Origin: Rickettsia typhi
GTDB taxonomy: Bacteria > Pseudomonadota > Alphaproteobacteria > Rickettsiales > JABSSG01
Length of the DNA: 44,564 nt
Reading direction: 5' to 3'
Assembly: GCA_945905715.1 (NCBI GenBank)
Contig: CAMDPW010000008.1
Location: 1 to 44,564 of the forward strand
Part shown: positions 10,276 through 20,701 of the stretch, in pieces
Numbering within the stretch: position 1 is the stretch's first letter
Layout: each line of letters opens with the position of its first letter
The notes under the pieces: generated by a model
Database searches by the model: none
What the model saw: the letters and a program-made list of their open reading frames with translations, nothing else
Told to the model about the DNA's origin: nothing
Translations under genes and position numbers: made by a program

Positions 10276-11532
10276 ATGATACTATTATACAATTTTCTTA
10301 ATATTATATTTTTGCCAATCTGGACAATTTATTTGCTGTACAGAGCAAGTAAAGGTAAAGAATGTCTATCAAGATTGGGAGAAAGATTTGGTATAGCAGG
10401 TAGGAAAGTTCCAAAGCATAAGAAGGTTATTTGGCTGCATGTCGCAAGTGTTGGTGAAGCTCTATCTGTTCTTACTTTGATAAAAAAATTAAAAACCGCA
10501 CTACCTAATTACTGCATTCTCATGACCTCTAGTACAGTAACATCAACAACAATAATTCATGATAGACTTCAGAATAACGTTATACATCAGTATTTGCCAT
10601 TAGATAATTACATTTGTATAAATTTATTCTTAAATTACTGGCAACCAAAGCTTGTATTATTTGTTGACTCAGAATTTTGGCCATGCATTCTTACTGTAAC
10701 TGCTAAAAAAACCAAAATAATTTCTCTTAATACGCGTATATCTCCATCATCTTGTCAAAAATGGAAAAAACATCCACGCATAGCTAAATACATTACCAAT
10801 TCTATCGCTCTATTTCTTCCTCAAAGTTTAGATGATCAAAATAGAATAGAAGCTATTGGTGCAAAAAATGTTGTGTATGTAGGGAATTTAAAATACTGTA
10901 ATAATAACAACATCATTGATGATCGGAGACTAGTTAAATTAAGAAATTTGTTTAAAAACAGAAAAACTTTCCTTGTTGCTAGCACACATGAAAACGAAGA
11001 AGAATTAGCAGCTGAAATTTATTGCGAGCTTAAACAGCTAGAACCAGAACTATTGATGATACTTGCACCAAGACATCCAGTTCGTGCACAAAAAATCATT
11101 CAAATACTAGTAAACAACTATCAACTGAAAACCGCTATTCATTCTAAAGCACAACTAGTCAAACATAATACAGATACATATTTAGTTGATACTATAGGAG
11201 AATTAAATTACTTTTATAATATTGCGCCAATTTCCATTATTGGTGGTAGTTTTGTGGATATAGGTGGTCACAACCCCATTGAACCAGCAACATTTGGTTC
11301 GACAATAATAATGGGACCACATATTTTTAATTTTGCTGAAATTTGTAATGAATTTGCAGCCAACAAAGCTGCTTTTTTTGTAAATGATAAACGAGGTTGT
11401 ATTAGCATAGTACAAAAACTATTAAATAATAATATGTTACGGGAGCAATATGCCACTAATGCTAAAAAAATTGTAAACTCCAAAAACAAAATTTTAGATG
11501 TAGTACTAGAAAAGATTTTAGACTTTACCTAA
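10276..11532 (+). CDS. waaA: Kdo transferase (3-deoxy-D-manno-octulosonic acid transferase)
   Basis: This 418-residue GT30 enzyme adds Kdo to lipid IVA on the cytoplasmic face of the inner membrane. The N-terminal anchor (about 1-20) is followed by the conserved RLGERFG and the HVASVGEALS segment carrying the catalytic Glu. The C-terminal half has the GT-B nucleotide-binding pattern (LILAPRHPVRA, SIIGGSFVDIGGHNPIEP). It follows the DUF374 gene by 3 bp and precedes lpxK by 7 bp. Whether it adds one or two Kdo residues cannot be told from the sequence. Confidence 0.95.
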   Translation: MILLYNFLNIIFLPIWTIYLLYRASKGKECLSRLGERFGIAGRKVPKHKKVIWLHVASVGEALSVLTLIKKLKTALPNYCILMTSSTVTSTTIIHDRLQNNVIHQYLPLDNYICINLFLNYWQPKLVLFVDSEFWPCILTVTAKKTKIISLNTRISPSSCQKWKKHPRIAKYITNSIALFLPQSLDDQNRIEAIGAKNVVYVGNLKYCNNNNIIDDRRLVKLRNLFKNRKTFLVASTHENEEELAAEIYCELKQLEPELLMILAPRHPVRAQKIIQILVNNYQLKTAIHSKAQLVKHNTDTYLVDTIGELNYFYNIAPISIIGGSFVDIGGHNPIEPATFGSTIIMGPHIFNFAEICNEFAANKAAFFVNDKRGCISIVQKLLNNNMLREQYATNAKKIVNSKNKILDVVLEKILDFT

Positions 11533-11539
11533 TAAAATT

Positions 11540-12514
11540 ATGATATTTAAAACACCTAAATTTTGGCAGAATAATAATTTTATATCTTGGTGTCTATCGC
11601 CATTTTCTTTGATTTACCTACTTGTGCATAAGATTAATTTTAACCTACAAACCCCGCAGAAATTTAATAAAACTATAATTTGTATCGGTAATATAACTGC
11701 TGGCGGCGCTGGAAAGACGCCAACCGCTATTGTTGTCGGAAGTTTGTTACAAAATCTAGGGTATAATATAGCTTTTGCTTGTAAAAATTATGTAGGACAA
11801 AACTCACAACCAAAAATGATTGATTATATACATGACATTGCATCAGACGTATCAGATGAACCATTGTTGCTAGCTAAAGTAGCGCCAACTTTTGCTGCAA
11901 AACATAGAATTGAAGCAATTAAATTAGCATGCGCAAATCGCGATGTTGATATAGTTATTGTGGATGACGGTCTGCAAAGTAATAGATTTGTCTCTGATAT
12001 CAAGATCATGGTGATAGATAATGATTTGCAATTTGGTAATAAAAAATTATTACCTGCGGGACCGCTGCGCGAACCAATCAGTAGATCGGGAGAGTATGAT
12101 TTAATCTTACAAGTTGGTGGCGTTAAAAAAAACATTACAGAATTTCAGCCGTATCAAAATAAGTTATTTATTCTTACTAAACATCTGCAAACTCCGAAAC
12201 CAATAAAAAAGCAATATATAGCTTTTAGTGGCATTGCATACCCAGAAAAATTCTTTAAGGACTTGGAGCAATTAAAAATAAATGTTATTGAGAAAATCAG
12301 CTTTCCTGATCATTACTTATATAAAAATAGTGACTTAGTAAAGTTACAAAACTTAGCGCTAAAATTGCAAGCCCAACTAATTACAACTGAAAAAGATTCA
12401 GTTAGAATGAATACGTATTGGAAAAAAGAAGTGCAAACTATTAAAATGACTCTATCTTTTGTAAAACAAGAAGATTTTATTAGTAAGCTAAAAAATAAAT
12501 TAAACAATATATGA
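11540..12514 (+). CDS. lpxK: Tetraacyldisaccharide 4'-kinase
   Basis: This 324-residue kinase phosphorylates the 4' position of the lipid A disaccharide to give lipid IVA, the substrate of WaaA. The P-loop GGAGKT follows an N-terminal membrane-associated helix. The IVDDGLQ motif and the AGPLREP segment, both typical of LpxK, are present. The gene ends in TGA that overlaps the lpxL start codon (ATGA), so the two are translationally coupled. Confidence 0.95.
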   Translation: MIFKTPKFWQNNNFISWCLSPFSLIYLLVHKINFNLQTPQKFNKTIICIGNITAGGAGKTPTAIVVGSLLQNLGYNIAFACKNYVGQNSQPKMIDYIHDIASDVSDEPLLLAKVAPTFAAKHRIEAIKLACANRDVDIVIVDDGLQSNRFVSDIKIMVIDNDLQFGNKKLLPAGPLREPISRSGEYDLILQVGGVKKNITEFQPYQNKLFILTKHLQTPKPIKKQYIAFSGIAYPEKFFKDLEQLKINVIEKISFPDHYLYKNSDLVKLQNLALKLQAQLITTEKDSVRMNTYWKKEVQTIKMTLSFVKQEDFISKLKNKLNNI

Positions 12515-13392
12515 AAATTATCCGCCACTTACTGGAGTATTGTATCGTTTCATGCTTTATAGTAATAATGCGTTTTCTTGGAATGGATTTTGCATCTAAT
12601 TTATGCGGAAAATTAGGTAGAGTTTTAGGACCGCTTCTGCCAATAACAAACATTGCTAGAAATAACATAAAAAGAGCATTTCCAGATATGTTAGAACATG
12701 ATGTAAAGCACATTACCACTAAAATGTGGGATAATCTGTCAAGAACAGTAGCGGAATTACCGAATATTTCTAACTTAAAAAATGAAAACTTCTACAGCCG
12801 AGTAACGATAATAGGTCAAGAAAATCTTGAGAAAGTACGTAACTCAGGTAAATCGTGTATCATTATCACTGGACATTTTGCCAATTGGGAGTTAGTTCCA
12901 AAAATAGTTTGCGATGCTGGTTTAAAATTTTCTTTTATATATAGAGAAGCTAACAATAAACTTGTTGATACGCAAATTACTAAGCTTCGCCAAAATGCAA
13001 ATTTAATTCAAATACCCAAGGGAAAGAAAGGGGCTAGAAACATTATTAAAGCATTTAGAGATAATCGATGCGTAGGTATTTTAGCTGACCAAAAGCTAAA
13101 CACAGGAATAGAGGTGCCTTTTTATGGCTTTAAAGCCATGACCGCAAGTGCTCCAGCTAAACTTGCTCTTGATTATAACTGCCCAATTATACCACTGCAA
13201 GTGATCAGAAAGAAAGGCGCAACTTTTACTATAATTATACATGATCCTATTCATATTAACCATGATCAGAACAATTCTGCAGAAATTTATAGAATTATGC
13301 GTGAAATAAATTATATTTATGAACAATGGATAAAGAAATATCCTGAGCAGTGGTTTTGGCTTCATAAAAGGTGGCCAAAAAACTATTATTAG
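12511..13392 (+). CDS. lpxL: Lipid A late acyltransferase, LpxL/HtrB family
   Basis: This 293-residue member of the LpxL/LpxM acyltransferase family has an N-terminal membrane anchor (about 5-25), the HX4E catalytic motif HFANWE, the downstream ILADQK motif and a PEQWFWLHKRWP ending, all typical. It transfers a secondary acyl chain to Kdo2-lipid IVA. It is the last gene of the DUF374-waaA-lpxK-lpxL operon and overlaps lpxK by 4 bp. With the DUF374 protein the operon would encode two acylation steps. Confidence 0.93.
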   Translation: MKIIRHLLEYCIVSCFIVIMRFLGMDFASNLCGKLGRVLGPLLPITNIARNNIKRAFPDMLEHDVKHITTKMWDNLSRTVAELPNISNLKNENFYSRVTIIGQENLEKVRNSGKSCIIITGHFANWELVPKIVCDAGLKFSFIYREANNKLVDTQITKLRQNANLIQIPKGKKGARNIIKAFRDNRCVGILADQKLNTGIEVPFYGFKAMTASAPAKLALDYNCPIIPLQVIRKKGATFTIIIHDPIHINHDQNNSAEIYRIMREINYIYEQWIKKYPEQWFWLHKRWPKNYY

Positions 13393-13425
13393 TAGTTAAG
13401 TTGCAATTTTAATTAAGGTGAAAAC

Positions 13426-14262
13426 ATGAATAACATTGAAAAAGTTATACCAGGCAATCTCTTGGCTGGTAAACGTGGGTTAATTATGGGTGTTGCTAAC
13501 GATAAATCCATAGCTTGGGGAATAGCAGAAGCTGCTCATGCACAAGGCGCGGAACTTGCCTATACTTATCAAGGTGAGATCTTAAAAAAAAGGGTTGAAC
13601 CTTTAGCTGCGCAAACAAATTCTGAATTAGTTTATGAATGCGATGTCACTAATGAAGTGAGTATGGATAAACTATTCTCTGATATTAAGCACCAATGGGG
13701 GAAATTAGATTTTATTGTACATTCAATAGCTTTTTCTAATAAAGAAGAACTTAAAGGTAAATACTTAAATTTAACTTTAGAAAACTTCCTTAATACTATG
13801 CATATTTCGTGCTACTCATTTACTGCTATTGCTAAAAGAGCAGCCGCATTGATGGAAGATGGTGGCAGTATGATCACTTTGACATATTATGGTGCTGAAA
13901 AAGTTATACCACATTACAATGTAATGGGCGTGGCTAAAGCAGCTCTTGAGGCTAGTGTAAAATATTTGGCAGTTGATCTTGGTCCAGATAGAATCAGAGT
14001 AAATGCCATTTCTGCTGGCCCAATTAGAACCTTGGCAGCTTCTGGAATCGGTGATTTTAGATATATACTACAATGGAATGAATACAATTCACCGCTTCGT
14101 CGCACCGTTTCCACTCAGGAAGTCGGTAAAGCTGGAGTATTTTTATTAAGTGATTTAGCATCAGGAACTACTGGCCAAGTATTATATGTAGATGCTGGTT
14201 ATAGCATAATTGGTATGAAAGCTGTTGATGCACCTGATATATCAACAGTAAGTTCTCAATAA
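13426..14262 (+). CDS. fabI: Enoyl-[acyl-carrier-protein] reductase (NADH)
   Basis: This 278-residue SDR enzyme catalyses the last reduction of each fatty-acid elongation cycle. Visible are the divergent FabI nucleotide-binding motif ([13 protein letters not shown]), the [10 protein letters not shown] segment, and the catalytic Tyr and Lys in YNVMGVAK (Y-x6-K). The substrate-loop region is [14 protein letters not shown]. The start is backed by AAGGTG a few bases upstream. It lies 33 bp after the lipid A operon and may be read through from it, which would link acyl supply to lipid A synthesis. Confidence 0.95.
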   Translation: MNNIEKVIPGNLLAGKRGLIMGVANDKSIAWGIAEAAHAQGAELAYTYQGEILKKRVEPLAAQTNSELVYECDVTNEVSMDKLFSDIKHQWGKLDFIVHSIAFSNKEELKGKYLNLTLENFLNTMHISCYSFTAIAKRAAALMEDGGSMITLTYYGAEKVIPHYNVMGVAKAALEASVKYLAVDLGPDRIRVNAISAGPIRTLAASGIGDFRYILQWNEYNSPLRRTVSTQEVGKAGVFLLSDLASGTTGQVLYVDAGYSIIGMKAVDAPDISTVSSQ

Positions 14263-14571
14263 ACCTACTACAAAAAATGAAAGAGTATCTTATTAAATAA
14301 TAATAATCGACATATCACTCTGAATTGACACAATACAAGATAATAAACTATCATTTACTGGGTATTGTATGGGTGCAATTAATAATGATGCAGTATCTGA
14401 CATTTAAGAGTTAATAATAACGATTATGGTAAATTGTTGATAGTATATTTTCAAAAAATAATAGTCTAGACCGAAATTTATTTATCTCGTTCTCATTTAT
14501 AATTGACAATCCTAATAAAATTATATACAAATACGCTGTTAATTGGAAGTTTTTTTGGATTAGGAATATAA
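14263..14571. other. Intergenic region carrying the rpsT promoter
   Basis: No supported coding frame. TTGACA at 14503-14508 followed after 15 bp by TATACA (14524-14529) makes a plausible promoter about 45 bp before rpsT. A second TTGACA occurs near 14325. Confidence 0.45.
14503..14529 (+). promoter_or_regulatory. Putative promoter of the rpsT-ppi-queA-tgt unit
   Basis: A perfect -35 TTGACA and a -10-like TATACA are spaced 15 bp apart, slightly short of the optimum, upstream of the S20 start. Confidence 0.45.
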
Positions 14572-14838
14572 ATGGCAAATCATAAATCGGCAGAAAAAGC
14601 AATCAGACAAACTGCGAAACGCACTTTAAATAATAAGTCTCGTATGAGCAGAATTAAGACTTTTATTAAAAAGGTTGAAGAAGCTGTACTGGGTACTGAT
14701 AAAGCAAAAGCACAGACTGATTTCAAAATAGCTCAATCTGAAATTATGCGTGGCGTCACTAAAGGAATACTAAAACTCAATACAGCCTCTCGTAAGATTA
14801 GCAGACTTTCTGCTAAAGTTAAAAATATAGCAAGCTAA
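14572..14838 (+). CDS. rpsT: 30S ribosomal protein S20
   Basis: This 88-residue basic helical protein begins [14 protein letters not shown], the S20 signature, and contains the [16 protein letters not shown] segment. It binds 16S rRNA in the small subunit. The length is normal. It is first in a tight run with ppi (2-bp gap), queA and tgt. Confidence 0.96.
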   Translation: MANHKSAEKAIRQTAKRTLNNKSRMSRIKTFIKKVEEAVLGTDKAKAQTDFKIAQSEIMRGVTKGILKLNTASRKISRLSAKVKNIAS

Positions 14839-14840
14839 TC

Positions 14841-15407
14841 ATGAAAATGATACATAAACTACGCTATATATTTTGTTTAATCTTGATTATATTTGGTATA
14901 CACATGAGCGCTATGGCCACTGATTCAGACAATATTGTTATTATGGAATTACCAACTGGTATAGTTGAAATAGAATTATTGCCGGAAATTGCGCCGAATC
15001 ATGTTGCAAGAATTAAAGTACTTGTGCGTCAAGGATTTTATGATAACTTAACCTTTCATCGTGTAATTCCTGGTTTCATGGCTCAAACTGGAGACCCTAA
15101 AGGTGATGGCACTGGCGGTTCTGGAACGAAGCTTAAAGCAGAATTTTCCAATACCGCTCATGTTAAGGGAGTGGTTTCTATGGCTCGTGCTACTGATCCA
15201 AACAGCGCAGATAGTCAATTCTTTATTGTTTTGGAAAATGCTCCTCACTTAAATAATCAATATACTGTGTTTGGTAAAGTCATTAAAGGCATGGAACATG
15301 TTGAGCAAATCAAAAAAGGCAGCACGATGGATAATGGCGCAGTTAGCAATCCAGACAAAATAGTCTCGATGAAAGTTGCAGCTCATACCGTGAAAACTGT
15401 AGAATAA
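14841..15407 (+). CDS. Periplasmic cyclophilin-type peptidyl-prolyl isomerase
   Basis: This 188-residue protein carries a Sec signal peptide (about 1-26, hydrophobic core before the SAMA segment) followed by a compact cyclophilin domain. Cyclophilin hallmarks are FHRVIPGFMAQTGDP (catalytic Arg), GSGTKLKAEF, VSMARATDPNSADSQFFI and NNQYTVFGKVI. It would catalyse proline isomerisation in the periplasm to help envelope proteins fold. It is read between rpsT and queA in one operon. Confidence 0.93.
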   Translation: MKMIHKLRYIFCLILIIFGIHMSAMATDSDNIVIMELPTGIVEIELLPEIAPNHVARIKVLVRQGFYDNLTFHRVIPGFMAQTGDPKGDGTGGSGTKLKAEFSNTAHVKGVVSMARATDPNSADSQFFIVLENAPHLNNQYTVFGKVIKGMEHVEQIKKGSTMDNGAVSNPDKIVSMKVAAHTVKTVE

Positions 15408-15419
15408 TTCTAGCTTCAA

Positions 15420-17530
<2,111 letters not shown>

Positions 17531-18028
17531 CTACCTACTCTGTGTAACTGCTGGATCTTTTTTTTGTGGAAGCGCACTTTTCACTGCATCGCCAATTCTA
17601 GTTGCGCCTCGACTAGCAGATTCTTGCATGCCTTTGCCAATAGTTGCAGCCTTTTGATATACGGTAGACTGTTCTATCTTCTTAGCCAAACTGTTAAACA
17701 ATCCAGCAACTGCTGCAAAAGCGTTACTAAATTTTGTTGCAATAAAATTGCCAATACTTTTTAAACCTTCATATAAATAAGTTATGGCACTTCCTGCTTT
17801 GTTCTTAGCGTTTGTACATATTTCTCGTGCAACTTCAGAAAATTTCTTTTTTCTACTCTCTTCAAGTGCAGGATCTAGTACTATAGATGATGCCGGTGAC
17901 GACAGAGCAGCTGTCTCATATATCACTTCCAAGGTTGTTCCCAACGCCGATGGACCTTGACTAGTAGAATCTATTAATGCCTGTGTAATACCTGACACTT
18001 GCGACTCTTGCGTCTCTGATACTTTCAT
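17531..18028 (-). CDS. Unknown Ala/Ser-rich helical protein, 165 aa
   Basis: I do not recognise this protein. The start is set at the second ATG (18028), because GGAGAG (18038-18033) lies at the right distance from it and overlaps the first possible ATG at 18040. The N-terminal 55 residues are polar and Ser/Thr-rich (disordered-looking). The rest is a run of amphipathic Ala/Gly/Ser-rich helices with a weakly repeated pattern (AGSAITYLYEGLKSIG, ATKFSNAFAAVAGLFNSLA). There is no classical signal peptide and the C-terminus is basic. This profile fits a lineage-specific secreted or membrane-interacting protein, but that is inference. Confidence 0.65.
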   Translation of the reverse strand: MKVSETQESQVSGITQALIDSTSQGPSALGTTLEVIYETAALSSPASSIVLDPALEESRKKKFSEVAREICTNAKNKAGSAITYLYEGLKSIGNFIATKFSNAFAAVAGLFNSLAKKIEQSTVYQKAATIGKGMQESASRGATRIGDAVKSALPQKKDPAVTQSR

Positions 18029-18040
18029 AATTCTCTCCAT

Positions 18041-19091
18041 TTTTTAATCATTTTAGCGCAACTCAAGCTTCTCTATGAAGTGCGTTGAAATGAATGCTGC
18101 ATCTTATTTATTAATAACAAGTTAACATCGTAGTTTTTTCTAGAAAAAAATTGTAATTGTAGCATTTTTGCCAAAAACTGAGACTTGGCTAACCAATTGC
18201 TATTGCTCGCATCCTTAATCATACATACATGATTCAAGGGTTGGAGCCAAAAAACTATTACCGCATTCTATTGGTAGACGATACAAAGGCACTACTTAAT
18301 TACCAACACTCAGGTGCGGCTTTTGAGTTATGTCTTTTTACATAAATTATTCTGATGCTGTTACGTTCATGTTATAGTCGCGATCTTTTCACTATAGTGT
18401 TATTCAGAGAGTAAAATAGAAGATGATAAATCTTGGATCTACCACGAGTAACTTAAAGATATGAGATTAACACTAACCAGTTCCATCTATAACTATCATA
18501 CCTATACTTATTCATCACACCCATCTATTGTTACTTAAACAGCGCGCTAAATCAACGTTTCAAATTAGCTTTATTCTCATGGCAATTTATATAACCTGAT
18601 ATTATATTTAGTATTATATTCTGATCATCAGGCAATCACTTGGTAAATCAATACTTGGTAAATTTGTATATCTTTCATGGCAGAAGATACTCATGAACTT
18701 CATTAATAGTAACTAGTTTATCTGACTATGACTAATAATAAAAATGTAAGTTTTATTAGTGTATTACGAAGTACTGATGCGTTCTATAAGAGCGCGATCT
18801 CAGTTAATAACTTCAAAACGGCAATCAGTTTACTATTCTTTACAATCATACCGAGACTACTGCTACCTTTGCCTACAACATGTCAGACTGCGTTTTAACT
18901 TGGGATAAATAAATATTACACACCTGATTTAGTCATCATCGTTTTTCTCCTTGTAATTAATTTGCTAGTTGGTAATGCCTACTTAAATTATAGCAAGAAA
19001 GAATAAATGCACTGAACGCTATTGACAATAGCAGTCACTATATGTTATTTTCATTGTTTAAGTTTATCAGCCTAAGTTTGAGCAAATAAAG
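18041..19091. other. 1.05-kb stretch without a gene
   Basis: No supported coding frame, tRNA or repeat was seen on either strand. Stops are dense in all frames. TTGACA at 19022-19027 with an AT-rich block 16 bp later may be the rpmJ-rlmN promoter. The remainder looks like fully decayed sequence, but a non-coding RNA cannot be excluded by eye. Confidence 0.45.
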
Positions 19092-19217
19092 ATGAAAATT
19101 TTAAGTTCTTTAAAATCAGCAAAGAAACGTGATAAGAATTGCCGCGTAATCAAGCGTAAGGGTCGTGTTTATGTGATTAACAAAACCAATCCAAGATTTA
19201 AAGCGCGTCAAGGATAA
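19092..19217 (+). CDS. rpmJ: 50S ribosomal protein L36
   Basis: This 41-codon gene begins [17 protein letters not shown] and ends NPRFKARQG. It matches the 41-residue alphaproteobacterial L36 type, including the [10 protein letters not shown]-like core ([11 protein letters not shown]). One of the usual zinc-binding Cys residues is visible (Cys16 region); the rest are reduced, as in other members of this form. It lies 18 bp before rlmN. Confidence 0.92.
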   Translation: MKILSSLKSAKKRDKNCRVIKRKGRVYVINKTNPRFKARQG

Positions 19218-19235
19218 GCATCCATACACAAACTC

Positions 19236-20387
19236 ATGTCACTAGAAAGTCAGCCAGTTAAAATAATTGGTCTTTCCCAGGAAGAATTAACTAGCCTAGT
19301 AGTATTGCTTGGTGAAAAGCCTTTTCGTGCCAAACAACTGTGGTCGTGGATCTACAATCGCGGTGTTTGTGATTTAGAGTTAATGACCAATATCTCTAAA
19401 ACTGCACGTAAAAAATTTGCCCAACATTTTATTATTGATCGCCCTGTTATTAGTCTGGATCTACTCTCCAGCGATGGTACTAGAAAATTGCTACTTAAAT
19501 TTGATGACGGAAATGAAGTTGAAGTTGTTTACATTCCTGAAAAAAATCGAGGTACTTTATGTATCTCTTCACAAATTGGTTGCACCCTTACTTGTACTTT
19601 TTGCCATACCGGTACCCAAAAATTAGTCCGCAACTTAGAATCGCGAGAAATCATTCAGCAGATTATGGTCGCAAGAGATGTTATGCATGAGTGGCCTTCA
19701 ACTCGTGAAATCAGACTAATTTCTAATATTGTTTTTATGGGTATGGGCGAGCCATTTTACAATTACAACAATGTAGCCAAAGCTATTAAAATCATTATGA
19801 ATAATGAAGGTATTGCTTTATCACGCCGACGCATTACCGTTTCTACTGCTGGTGTCGTGCCACAAATTGAAAGATGCGGTAAAGAACTAGGAGTAAATCT
19901 AGCAATTTCCCTCCATGCTGTTAATAACGAGCTGCGCAGTAAAATCGTACCACTCAATAAAAAATACCAAATCACAGAGTTAATAGATGTATGTCGCAAT
20001 TACCAGGCAGTAAGTAATGCTCGTCGTATAACTTTTGAGTACGTGATGCTCAAAGATATCAATGATTCTTTGGCAGATGCCGAGCAGCTGACCAAGTTAA
20101 TCAAAGGTATTCCTGCAATTGTGAATATCATCCCTTTCAACCCGTGGCCTGGAAGTATTTATGAATGCTCGGAACAAAGTCGTATTGATGAATTCATCAA
20201 AGTAATAAATAAAGCCGGCTTCCCTTGTCCAGTACGCACTCCACGAGGACGCGATATTTTAGCAGCTTGTGGACAATTACGCTCTGAAAGCTCAAGAGCC
20301 TCTAAATCCATACTGAAAAAATCTTGCAATAATGTCTGTAGGAATGACAAGAAAAAACCACTTGTAAATACAGATGCTTTACATTAA
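19236..20387 (+). CDS. rlmN: Dual-specificity 23S rRNA/tRNA m2A methyltransferase
   Basis: This radical-SAM enzyme of 383 residues methylates A2503 of 23S rRNA and A37 of some tRNAs. The 4Fe-4S motif CTLTCTFC (CxxxCxxC) and the GMGEPFYNY segment are intact. The methyl-carrying C-terminal Cys lies in ILAACGQL, preceded by the typical PVRTPRGRDI. A lysine-rich tail of about 30 residues follows the conserved end. It is probably co-transcribed with rpmJ. Confidence 0.95.
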   Translation: MSLESQPVKIIGLSQEELTSLVVLLGEKPFRAKQLWSWIYNRGVCDLELMTNISKTARKKFAQHFIIDRPVISLDLLSSDGTRKLLLKFDDGNEVEVVYIPEKNRGTLCISSQIGCTLTCTFCHTGTQKLVRNLESREIIQQIMVARDVMHEWPSTREIRLISNIVFMGMGEPFYNYNNVAKAIKIIMNNEGIALSRRRITVSTAGVVPQIERCGKELGVNLAISLHAVNNELRSKIVPLNKKYQITELIDVCRNYQAVSNARRITFEYVMLKDINDSLADAEQLTKLIKGIPAIVNIIPFNPWPGSIYECSEQSRIDEFIKVINKAGFPCPVRTPRGRDILAACGQLRSESSRASKSILKKSCNNVCRNDKKKPLVNTDALH

Positions 20388-20413
20388 TTTAGTCAAATAC
20401 AATTTTCTATTAC

Positions 20414-20490
20414 GCACCCTTAGCTCAGTTGGATAGAGCATTTGACTACGAATCAAAAGGTCGGGCGTTCGAATCGCTCAGGGTGCACCA
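20414..20490 (+). tRNA. tRNA-Arg (anticodon ACG)
   Basis: A 77-nt cloverleaf with acceptor GCACCCT pairing to AGGGTGC, D-arm GCTC/GAGC, anticodon stem TTTGA/TCAAA around loop CTACGAA (anticodon ACG), T-arm GGGCG-TTCGAAT-CGCTC, and an encoded CCA end. ACG is normally edited to ICG to read CGU/CGC/CGA. Its 3' half, from the anticodon loop to CCA, is the left copy of a 48-bp repeat found again at 26693-26740, marking it as an integration site. Confidence 0.96.
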
Positions 20491-20491
20491 A
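20444..20491 (+). repeat. Left attachment repeat (inside tRNA-Arg)
   Basis: This 48-bp segment runs from the anticodon loop through the CCA of tRNA-Arg and matches 26693-26740 at 47 of 48 positions. The match ends sharply on both sides. Confidence 0.88.
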
Positions 20492-20538
20492 GCTAAACAA
20501 GACCTACGGAAGATTAAAAGATTTTAGGAGAAATGCTA

Positions 20539-20556
20539 GTGCTACCGTGGCGCTAC
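20539..20556 (+). repeat. GTGCTACC-type repeat, left end of island
   Basis: GTGCTACCGTGGCGCTAC followed by TTTTTATCTATATC closely matches 26556-26574 plus its flank. It consists of two GTGCTAC-like units in tandem about 50 bp inside the left att repeat. Integrase arm-binding sites are a plausible role. Confidence 0.5.
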
Positions 20557-20701
20557 TTTTTATCTATATCAATTTAAATCCAAGAATAAACTTACAAATG
20601 CATCTGGAAATTACAGTCTTATTTTTCTTGCGCTCCTTGCGCTCATAGCGATTTGATGATACATTAATCATTAATTTATTTAATTAGCAATAGCAATAAA
20701 A

